64,000 nucleotides of DNA, from contig JASEVX010000001.1 in NCBI GenBank assembly GCA_031761405.1, forward strand, positions 24,395,346 to 24,459,345. Reading direction: 5' to 3'. Position 1 is the first letter of the stretch. Each line of letters begins with the position of its first letter. This document shows, one piece after another, positions 1 to 12,000 of the stretch. The stretch is from Serripes groenlandicus. Taxonomy: Eukaryota > Mollusca > Bivalvia > Cardiida > Cardiidae. Both the position numbers and the translations under genes were made by a program. The notes under the pieces were generated by a model. That model saw only the letters and a program-made list of their open reading frames with translations, ran no database searches and was not told the origin of the DNA.

Positions 1-89
1 AAGCCCTATCCAGTTTGTCAAACATTCGCAGTACTTACCTCGTTGCTTTACAACACTTTCAGAAACCACTTCTTCAATCCAGGTATTCA
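1..89 (+). CDS. RPAP1: RPAP1 candidate exon, cut by the window edge
   Basis: Frame 1 is open from the first base and reads a plausible helical segment (LTSLLYNTFRNHFFNP). The strong-looking donor at 83 (CCAG|GTATTC) leaves the wrong phase for the exon at 1656. A weaker donor at 90 (TTCA|GTGGGC) gives the right phase. Either the weaker donor is used, or a small exon between has been missed, or this is not coding. A TTAA MITE begins only about 25 bases later. Confidence 0.4.
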
Positions 90-3000
90 GTGGGCTTTGT
101 ATTGGAAGCTGAACCATTTCCCACATACAGCAAATATGCAGCTGATGACTTTGAAAACATTTGTGCAAAAATATGGAAAATCTGTATAGATTAAAATTTT
201 AGTTATAAAATAAAATGGTAGATGAAAGCATTGTGGCAAATGGAGACGTTGCTCCCCCTTTTGCTACAATGTTTTCAAGAGTAGTAGGCTGCAGAGGCAT
301 CAGAAAGCGTCTGTATGTGGCAAACAGTAATCCTGATTTGATATATACATGTAGTTATCTAACATCCTAAAAACATGTCTGCCTGTTAGTCCTTTTAGGC
401 CTAATGTCCTCAAATTCAGCAGGGCAGTTGGGCATGACCAGTGGATGACCCCTTTTGGTTTTGAGTTTAACCCGTCATTTTCAAAAGTTGTCTGCTGCTA
501 TTGCATCAAAATGTGTTATCAGGTGGGAAAGGGTTATTCTGTCAATGGTCACATAACATTTCTCCTTTGGCCACAATGATTTAAAAAGTCATCTGCTGCA
601 GAGGCGTCAGAAAGTGTCTGTATGTGGGAAATGATTAACCTGATTTGTTTTTGTTATCTTACATCCTATAGACCTGTCTGTCTATCTGTTTGTTGATCCA
701 TGTTCCCAGATCAGATGGTTGTCATTGTATTTTTGCTTTATCTGTTCTCTAATTTTGGTAAATCTTATCCATTCTTCACCAGCCTTTGCCTCCATTGTTA
801 TAGATATTGATTGACTTGATTGACTGGGGTTTACTGCCATTTTCTACAATTCTTCAGTCATATCAGGGCTGCGAGTTCACCTACATGTACCCATGTGTTT
901 CTTCACTTTCTCACACCAGTACTCCAACAACAATCTTTTCAAGCAACTGGCTGATTTTCCAGATATACTGTGAGTTCATTGGTGGTAGACGAATGATACT
1001 TGTTGAATTGACTTTTGTCAGACGTCGGAAAGAATATTGGCCGAGCTTGGATTTGAACTCACGACCCCTGGATTGAAAGAAAACTTCGCTACCGACTTAA
1101 CTAATGGGGCTCGGCATAGTATTTTCCATCCAGATTGGTTCGGACACTCTGGAATTATGGCCACCGTAACCCTTTCCCACATACAGACACTTTCTGACAC
1201 CTCTGCAGCAGACGACTTTGGAAATCATTGTAGCAAAAGGATAAATTGCTCATCATGAGCAATTTCTCCATTTGCCACAATGATTTCATCTCTATTCAAT
1301 AATCATACTATTATTTATAAAATTTTCTATATTTCGGACTTGATCATTTCGTTGGCTGCACATTTGTTGTATGTAGGAAAGGGTTAACAGGCATATATGA
1401 GTCTGCGCATGAGTACAGGTACAAGCTGACATTTCTGAACAATGTAGGTTCAGATGAGTACGTACATCTGCCCTGTATTATCACATCTACAGTTTTACAA
1501 CAGCTTCTAAATGACTAATAAAGCTAATAAATGAATAGTTTATATCTTGATCAAACTGTGCAGAAGCAAAGGCTGATCAGGATCTAAATTGTTAACAAAA
1601 GCCAAATTTTACCATTTCCCAATTGTGACGACTTGGCGCTCTTATTTTCTTGTAGGAACCATTATATGAGGAAAGTCGGTGACCTGGACTCCTGTTTTAC
1701 CAGTAAGATGAATGAGAGTTTGATGCCAAGAGATTGGATGTATCTTCCATTAATAGAACTGTATAATGAATACTGCAGTGTGTAAGTAAAATCAATGATA
1801 CATCTGTGTTAATGTGGTTTTATTCCGAGTGTCCCGGTTTTGATCCTGAGTCACGAGGATCATGCTGGAGTGCCCGTGGGTGAGGTACATTTCCGAGCCT
1901 AGTACTGGTTTGTGGTTTGTACTTGTAAGTGAACTGTTGCTGTGATATAAATAAATAATGTTGAAACAGCGTAAAATCCAAATCAAATAATAAACATCAA
2001 CAGTATTTTAGTTATTATGGTGCTACCTTGATATAAAACAAAAATTTCGAGGGCTTGGCGTGAAACGGTTGTAACTAAAAAACCTATTTTGAAAACCCTG
2101 GTTTAGGGGCAATTTTGACCCCTTTGTAAACAATGCAAATTTAGGTGCCATTGCTCAGAACGAGCAATGGCACCTAAATTTCCATTGTTTACCATGAAAA
2201 ATGATTTAATGATTATAAAGACTTTATGGCGAGGTGAATTACCTTTGTAACAAAATACCAATTTTATTTACAACCGTTTCACGCCAAGACCTTGACAGGT
2301 TTTCTTGACACTGGCGCATAAGTAATTAGGCTATCATTGCAATCCGAAATCACTTGAGTGTCTGAGTAAATTCTACTAATATTGAACCCATTGCACCGAT
2401 TGCTTATTTTTATACCCCCAGATACATAGTATATGGGGGCTATATAGGAGTCACGCTTGTCGGTCGGGTTGTCAGTCCGTTGGTCTGTGCACATTTCTTG
2501 TGAACACTATTTCTCAGCAACCCTTGGTCAGAATTCAATATAACTTCACAAGAATGATTGATACAAAGCCTAGTTGTGCATATTGTCGGCGTGTTGCACT
2601 GGAATTATTTTTAAATGAGTTATGGCCCCTTGAATTTCTCATACATATGTATATTGTCAGGCACCAGCTGGGGGTATTTATCACCTTCAGTGATATTTCT
2701 AGTTTCATCTCTTTAATAACCCGTTTACAGTGAAACTTTACACATACATCAATTCCTCAGCAGACACCTATATAAGCATCTGTACAATAATATATAAAAT
2801 CTCTATAAATGAAAATTAAATTATTGAATAGAGTAACATTATGAATTAAAGGAGAATTGCTCAATCTGGCACAATATTTCAAAAGTCGTCTGCAGACAAA
2901 GGCATCAAAAGGTATTTCTATGTGGGAAAGGGTTAACAATTTAAATATCAATTGTTATAGCAATGCACCACAGGTTTCATCTGGTTATTTGTAAAATAAC

Positions 3001-6000
3001 TCTTGTATCTTTGAAAGCATGAACACCGTTGAAGTAGAAACAGAGTTTTTAAAGATAGCCAATAGACGGCACAGTTTCATCATCAGCCTCATGTTATTTT
3101 GTTTTTACAGAAGAAGTGATGTGCAGAATATCCTGTCTGCCACCCAGGTTGGAATGGTCAGTTCCGTGTTACAGTGGATCTATTTGCTGGAGATCTACAC
3201 ACCGATAGTAATGAACAGTATCTCTATCACCATGAAAATATCGAGGATAATGTGTACATTCCTTACTGGTATGTAAATCAGAGGACTGATAAGGGAGTAA
3301 ACTGGTCTTTTCCCCACCATATCTCTCTTATTACTCAACCAAACCCTATATTGTGGGTACTCAAAAGAATCATCTCACTGAGACGATTCTTTTGAGTACC
3401 CACAATATAGGGTTTGAGTGTCAAATTAGGATATTAGAACATGGAGAATGTCTTTTATCTGAATTTGATTTATTGATAACGCCACTTTCAACAATACTTC
3501 AGTTATATCACAGCGGTCAGTTCACCTTTCCATGAGTTACCTGGCTTACTTATACCAGTTCTCCACACAACATATTTTCCAAGCAACTGGCTGCTTTTTC
3601 ACATTGACTGTTAGCTTATTGGTGGAAGACAAATGAGTGATTGCGAATGACGCTTGTCACTGTGACTTTTGTTAAACGTCGGAAAGAATGTTGGCCAAGC
3701 TTGGTCTAGAACTGACAACCCCTGGATTGACAGCCCGCTTCCTTACCGGGACTCAGCCCCTTATCTAGAGCTCTTTTGTAAACTTACAGTAACTTCGCTT
3801 TTGTTTCTTATAGAAACATCTTTGTTTTTGACAGATTTAGAGAACAAGTCCATGACCCAAATGTCACAGGTTTGAATCCTGTGACGAGCAGGATCACATT
3901 ATGTGTCTCCTGTTGTGGTAGGGTGACAATGAGAAGTCTCTCCTCCGTCATTTGTCCGTCACATCTCATTTCCTGAGAGTTATACCAGAGTTATGACCCA
4001 TTACATGTTAACAGTACTCAGAAGTTGGGAGCATCTTTGTCCCATAGACACAATTTTGGTTTCATATGTCATACTTGGCCATATTTTTCTATAAATGCCA
4101 TATTAAACAGGCGCATGACTATGAAAATATGGATGTTAATGGAGAAATTGCTTATAGAGATTAATATCTCTTTTAAACTCCATTGATAATTATACTTTCA
4201 TTTATGGAGATATTACGTCTGTTCTGCAAGATGATTCAATTTCAATTTCGTCTGCTGCAGATTTTATTGGTACATGTATATGGGAAAAGGTTAAAATACC
4301 CTGTCTGAACAAAACTCATGTGGCACCCACAAACCTCAGCTCAACCTCAAAAACACCATTAAGGGAGTTCAGCCCATGATCCTACAAACCACAGCCTCCC
4401 ACAGTACAAAATGAGAGAAATTAGCAGAGGGAAACTTACCCACCAAACAGTACATACAAATTTTGGCAGGACAGTTTACCCAAACCAATGTATCGGTTGC
4501 AAGCCAGCACAGGTACCAGACTATAAGGTTGCAGAACAAAACAATCGTGCAGAGCCGGTCTTCCACGTAATTTTGTGCTATTTATGTTATGGCTTCATGT
4601 TATGGGGCAAGACAGTGATACCTGTGAGGGCTACAAAAACAAAACCATTTTTTGTCAGAAGTAAACAAAAATGACACTCCTTACTATAGGTTGTCTGTTA
4701 GTATCTGTTAACCCTTTCCCTCATACGGCAATTCTGCAGCAGACGACTTTGAATGTATTTTGTCAAAACATAGAAAATCTCTATAATTGAATGGATAACC
4801 TATGACAAAAAGTGGAAAACATTGTGGCAAAAGGAGAAATTGCACGTTTTGTGCAATTTCTTCTTTTGTCACTATGTTTTCAAAAAGCTGTCTGCTGTAG
4901 AGGCGTCAGAAAGCGTCTTAATGAGGAAAAGGGTTAACTGTCTAACATATCATGTCATAAGACCTCTTATTGCCATTTGTGACTCATATGTGTCCAACTT
5001 TCTAGCTTTAACCTCTCAAACATAAAACAAATCTGCTGCAGACACTTTGGAAATATCGTGCCAAAAATATGGAAAACCTCTTAAAATTAAGTCAGAAGTA
5101 AAATTCATTGACTTTTCTAAATGCTGGTTGTCTGTTAGTTAGTATGTGCTAACTGAGTTGTGCAATTATTTCTCATATCATACAGTAAGACCTCTTTTTG
5201 CCATTTGCAACTCATATATGTTTAGTATTCTAGCTTGATCCTCTCAAACATACAACAAATCTGCTGCAGACACTTTAAAAAAATCTTGGCAAAAATATTG
5301 AAAACCTCTTAAAATGAATGTGTAATTACTGAAAACCGTTGAAAACACTTTGCCAGGAAAAATTGCTCATCATGAGCAAATTCTTCTTTTGCCACAATGT
5401 TTTCAAAAAATCTTCTGTTTCAGACCCGTGTAGATGTGGGAAAGGCTTAAACCAATTCTATTTTCATTTCAGGAAGTGATCTGTTTTTAGATCGTCGAAT
5501 AAACTGTTATTTGGCTGGTTTGTTGAGACTTTATAGTAAACCTGCGTTACTTGAGAAAATGGATTTTTCACAAACGGTTCCTGGGCTTACATCATTCTAT
5601 GATCTGTAGGTTCTTACATTATTACTCTTTTCCTGATACATGCAACATTTGAAGCATGAACAGCAGATGATTTTGAAAACATAAATTGCTAGAAACAAGC
5701 AGTTCCTTATTTTCACACATTGTTCATAATTCTTTACTTCCATGTTTTGAGATACAAGTTTTCAATTAAGATGAAGCCTGGTTATAAGAATGGTGATGTA
5801 GTTTTGGGTGGTTTGTTTGATGGTTTATTCATTTAACCTTTTACCACATAAAGATGCTTTCTGACGCCTCTACAGCAGACGATAACAAAAATGTCTAATC
5901 TCTCAAAAACAAGCACTTTCTCCTTTTGTCACAATGTTTTTAACTTTATTCAATAACAATTCTTTCATTTTGTTGAGGTTTTCAAAGTCTTCTGCTGCAG

Positions 6001-9000
6001 ATTTTTTTTTGTATGTGGGAAAGTGTTAAAATGAATCTATTTAGTATTTATAAGAAGCAACTTGACACCCATTGGTAAAAGATGGATATCAATAAATCAA
6101 ATGTAGATTGCTATTCCAGTATTTTCTCATATACGGTAAATGTATTTGTGTTCCTCTATTTACAGGTATATGTCCATGCTACAGCAGTATGAGGCTGTAT
6201 CGTTTGGAGACTGGTTGTTTGGTTGTTACCTTCTCATACCATTACAACGGAGACACAGTCTGCAGTTTAGGAAGGCCATGTGGACGGAGTACACAGGTCT
6301 CCTTCGAACCTTAGCTGTACCTGTCGACAAGGTGGGCAAGAATTACTAGTGTTGTAGCCATGTCAAACAAAAATGAGTCTATTGTCAGTATGTGTTCACT
6401 GAATACTTTGGCCAGCCTGTGTGTATACTGTCATCACTGTTTGCATACTTATAATGAAGTAATTGCCAAGCCTCAGTAGCTCAGTTGGTAGCAACATAGG
6501 CTGTCAATCCAGGGGTTTTGAGTTTAAACCCCAGCTCGGCCAACATCTCTCCGACGTTTGACAAAAGTCACTGTGACAAGCATCATTCATCTTCTACCAA
6601 GGGGCTAACAGTATATGAGGAAAAGCAGCCAGTTGCTTTGGAAGTCTGTTGTGTGAAGTACTGGTGTGGGAAAGCCAGAAAACACATGTGATATGACTGA
6701 AAAATCATTGAAAACGGGGTTAAATCCCAATCAAATCACAATGTTATGAAGTTGTTGATGTAATTTATTACAAAACTATAGAAGTGTAATCCTACTAGTT
6801 TGCCTTTATATTAAACCTTTCACTTACACCAAGTTTGCAGCAGACTATTTGAAAACATTAACCCATTACTTCACACAGACGATATTTGACACCTGCTATT
6901 GAACATGTCTTTTGAAAACATTGCAATAAAAGGTGAAATTGCTCAAGATTACCAATTTCACCTTTTATTGCAATTTTTTCAACTCTTTATCAACACAAAT
7001 TTTTCAATTTTCTAGATTGTTGAAATTGTTCATCTGATGATTGTAAAGCAGATGACCTTTGAATAGTCATGTGAAGTTCAGGTTAGGGGTAATACCATGA
7101 AAAATCTATACATACATGTATGAAAATATATTTATTACAAGAGTACCGCAAACGGTACATAATACGCCCGTCAGGAACTTCTTTGTAAGTTTCCTCTTTG
7201 TTTTGATATATTGTTTGTTTGTAAAAAGTTAATAAAGTCGTTCAGGAATAAGTTGTTAAAGAATAATGGGAAACTATGAAAAATGCATAACTCATGCAGA
7301 AATTGACAAATATTCTAAGTCCAAAAAGGGGCATAACTCATTCAAAAATTGACGGAATTCGAGGAAATGTGAACTTGATCTGTGACACTTGATTACAAAG
7401 CCATATACAAAATTTCAGGTCAATAGCTCAAAGTATGTAGGAAAAAAGTGCGGAAAACCAATATTCTAAGTCCAAAAAGGGGAATAACTCATTCAAAAAT
7501 TGACGGAATTCGAGGAAATGTGAACTTGATCTGTGACACTTGATTACAAAGCCATATACATGATTTCAGCTGAATACATCAAAGCATGTAGAAAAAAAGT
7601 GCGGAAAACAAATATTCAAAGTCCAAAAAGGGCATAACTCATTCAAAAATTGACGAAATCCATGGAAATGTAAACTTGATCTGTGACACTTGATTACAAA
7701 GCCATATACAAAATTTCAGGTCAATAGCTCAAAGTATGTAGGAAAAAAGTGCGGAAAACCAATTCTAAGTCCAAAAAGGGGCATAACTCATTCAAAAATT
7801 GACGGAATTCAAGGAAATGTGAACTTGATCTGTGAAACTTGATTACAAAGCCATATACAAAATTTCAGGTCAATAGCTCAAAGGATGTAGGAAAAAAGTG
7901 CGGAAAACCCGAACAGACAGACGGACGGACGGAGGGACATGACCATACCATAATACGTACCGTTTTTAAGAAACGGTCGTATAAAAAAGGGCTGAAAATG
8001 TTGTGGCAAAAGGAGAATTTGCTCATTATGATTATGAGCAAATTCTCCTTTTGTCTCAATGTTTTCAAAAGTCGTCTCCTGCAGAGGTGTCAGAAAGCGT
8101 CTATAGGTGGAAAAGGGTACATCGACCCTTTTTTGCCCAAAGTGGGTCATTGGTAATGTCTGTATGTCAGAAGTTTATGTATATTTGAATGATGCCAAAC
8201 CATTGCATTAATGAGACTCTCACAATAATTATCCCAGGTGCTCATGGTTGCAGGATTTAGCATTACGACCGACTGGTAGGTGTCAGGATAAGCTTACCCA
8301 GCAGTACTGGTAATTTACCCAGGAAATGCCATGATAGAACAAAAACTTACGAAAATGGCTTAAAGCACCATACAACACACACAAATACAATAGCTGTATA
8401 CTTGTTATTGATCTTTTCCAGCTTCATTTTGTATTTTCATCAGTATGGTATCTTTTTAGATTTAAGAACCAATGCAAAAATTTGACCAAAATAAAACAAA
8501 AGGTGAAACAAATCAACTTTATTTTCAGGTTTTGATTCCAATTACACTGTTTTTAGAACCAGATGAAACAAATGTAGAACTGATTCGACTCTACTTCCAA
8601 TCTCTGATTGGTTGTACACTGAGACATAGCTGGTCCCCGGTCCTCTATTTGATGGCTGTACATCATGTCAATAGATTTATGTACACTCAGGACGGTTCCC
8701 ACAAACAACTGAGACAGTCTATGATGTCGGTTGTGTGCAAGTCTAAGAATGAGGTAACCACCACACCCTATTTAACCTTTTCTCACCTGCAGACACATTG
8801 CAGAAGATAACTTTTAAAACATTGTCGGAAAGTAGGAATTTCTCATAAGGATATCTTCTGCTTTTCTCATGTTTTCTACTCTATTCTTAAAATGATTAAC
8901 TCTTTCACACAAGCAAAAACATTGCAGTAGATGATTTTGAAAAAGTTAAAGGGGGGAAAAGAAAGAAAAATATTGAATATTTGACAAAATTGCAGCAAAA

Positions 9001-12000
9001 GAAGATTGCAGCAAAAGAAGAAATGGCTAATTATTGGGTGATTTCTCCTTTTGCCAATTTTTTTTCAAAATCATTTGCTGCATAGAGATTTTATATCAAT
9101 GTTCGAATATTTTGTAATCCTGACATTTTCATAGGTCATCTTTATCAGAAAATGGGTTAATAAAAAGAACAGCACAATAGAGCTCTAGATAAGTGGCATA
9201 TTTCATGTTCTAAAATCCTTATTTTATCTCCGGACACTATGTTGTTGTACTTAACCCTTTCCCTCATACAGCAAGTATGCAGCAGACGTCTTTGAACATA
9301 TTTTGTCAAAAAATAGAACATCTCTATAATGAAATGGATAACCTATGACTAAAAGTGGAAAACATTGTGGCAAAAAGGAGAAATTGCTCGTTTTGAGCAA
9401 TTTCTTCTTTTGTCACTAAGTTTTCAAAAAGACATCTGCTGCAGAGGCATCAGAAAGCGTCTATATGAGGGAAACGGTTAAATAGAATGGCCTCATTGAG
9501 ACGATTCTTTAGTTCAGTGCAAAAAAAGGTAGCAGTGGTCCCTAGGGTAATTTTTTTCGAAGTTATATCGCTATAGTAAAGATAAAGCTTTGTGGTATTT
9601 TTTATTTTTGTTTTGTGTGCTTACCATTTAGTTGAGATGTTTTGACTTGGATATAAAACCACCCAGGAGTCTTATCAATTTCTGATGGTTTCGTCGAATT
9701 TGGTCGATAACAGGGACACTATATTACAGGGATATGAAACGCCGTGCGGTTTTCATCAGCCTTATCAGTAATATGTTGGCCTCACTTCGTACAGGTATCG
9801 GCCATTTTGATTTACCCATTCCGATAGATAACGACCTTCACTTGCGTATGATAACGGTTACTTGCGTGTAAATACGGCTGTTTTCGTTGATTTTCTAGCG
9901 CTCTGTTACAGTAACCAGGGACACAAAATANNNNNNNNNNNNNNNNNNNNNNNNNNNNNNNNNNNNNNNNNNNNNNNNNNNNNNNNNNNNNNNNNNNNNN
10001 NNNNNNNNNNNNNNNNNNNNNNNNNNNNNNNNNNNNNNNNNNNNNNNNNNNNNNNNNNNNNNNNNNNNNNNNNNNNNNNNNNNNNNNNNNNNNNNNNNNN
10101 NNNNNNNNNNNNNNNNNNNNNNNNNNNNNNAATAGAATGGCCTCATTGAGACGATTCTTTAGTTCAGGCAAAAAAGGTAGCAGTGGTCCCTAGGTAATTT
10201 TTTTCGAAGTTATATCGCTATAGTAAAGATAAGCTTTTGGTATTTTTTATTTTTGTTTTGTGTGCTTACCATTTAGTTGAGATGTTTTGACTTGGATATA
10301 AAACCACCCAGGAGTCTTATCAATTTCTGATGGTTTGTCGAATTTGGTCGAAACAGGGACACTATATTACAGGGATATGAAACGCGTGCGGTTTCATCAG
10401 CCTTATCAGTAATATGTTGGCCTCACTTCGTACAGGTATCGGCCATTTTGATTTACCCATTCCGATAGATAACGACCTTCACTTGCGTATGATAACGGTT
10501 ACTTGCGTGTAAATACGGCTGTTTTCGTTGATTTTCTAGCGCTCTTTACAGTAACCAGGGACACAAAATATAGACTCCCAGCATATTTATTTCATATATA
10601 CCTGCCACGATTCTTCGAATTCTTTAAAAAGTTCCAAGCGAAGTAAAAAAAAATTGCTGTTTTAGGGGTTCATGACACTGCGTGTACCTCCCTGATATTT
10701 GAGAACGTCGAAAGAGAGATATTTACTAATGGGTTAAAAAAGCTGTCCAAATATGACCTTATAATTATCATATTAAAAGATAAATTTAGAGGTCTGCTTT
10801 GATATTCCCCGTCCTTTTGTTTTTTAAATGATTTCAATGCAAGCTGGTGATAATTAGACCTTCACTTGCGTATGATAACGGTAACTTGCGTGCAAATACG
10901 GCTGTTTTCGTTGATTTGCTAGCGCTCTTTACAGTAACCAGGGACACAAAATATAGACAAAAGATTCAAATTTGTGTAAAATAATTTATTCTTTATCAAG
11001 AAGTCTTAGTCAAGTGGTATTTTAATCTTTTCAAAATAAAAACAATAACTGGTTATTACAATACATTATTTTTTTATTAAAAAATCGTTTGATGGAAAAA
11101 CAGATGGTTATTGAAAACATGAGATTATCTCTTGATTGAGGTGGCCCAAAACAATAAAATATATGCAATTCTAAAGAGGTCTATAATATCACACTGACCA
11201 GATGGCAGGGTGACTTATGTTATGTAACATTATGCAATCATTTCCTGTCGTGTTCCTGTCGTGTTCCATATGTGTTGGTTACGTACTAATTAATTGGTTT
11301 TATAACCCTTTCATTGTTCATACAGGGAAATGGGCTAATTGGTAATTAAACTCTTATTAATAACCCTTCTCGACATTCAAACATCTGCAGCAGACAAATT
11401 CGAATTCATACTTGGCCATTCATTTTGCAAATATATCTAAGATTGTAAATGTAATTATGATTTAATAAAAAAGGGCAAACCATTTTTTTAAAGGAAAAAA
11501 AATGCTCAAGAATCTTGACAATCATTTTTGGATGCAGCACACGACTTTTGAAAACAGTACAACAAAAGGAGAAATTGTTCATAATGGCTCCTTTTGTCAC
11601 AATGTTTTTAACTTTATTCAACACTTGTTCTTTGATATTTTGTCTATGATGTTCTAGGTCGTCTACTGCAGATTTGTTTTATGTGAGAAAGGGTTAACTT
11701 TCACTTTCATTCATATACCAATATTTTAATACATGTTACGTATATACATTCATTCATGTACATGTACCAATGTTTTAATATTATACTGTATATCATATAA
11801 TTATTGATTTCCTAGCTTTCTTTGCTAAAGGAGTGCATTTGTTTTTCGTTTTCTTTGGCCTCCTGCCAATTCGTCCCCTTCTGCTGCCATGAAGTTTGCC
11901 CATTCTGAAATAAATTAACATTGAATAATGATTATACACTTTGCCTTCGTTGTTAAAACAGGGATATATTTCATTGATTAAAAACCTTATATCATGAATT

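Noticed and set aside
677..757. Possible RPAP1 exon (open frame between CCTATAG and GTAAAT)
   Set aside because: Phase does not fit the exon at 1656, no family similarity, and a related sequence lies at about 330-400, so it is repeat-like.
7839..8156. 105-codon plus-strand ORF
   Set aside because: Translates the last unit of the ~150-bp repeat and half of a TTAA MITE.
9812..10171. ORFs of 80-120 codons across the N run
   Set aside because: Most codons are N; they arise from the assembly gap.
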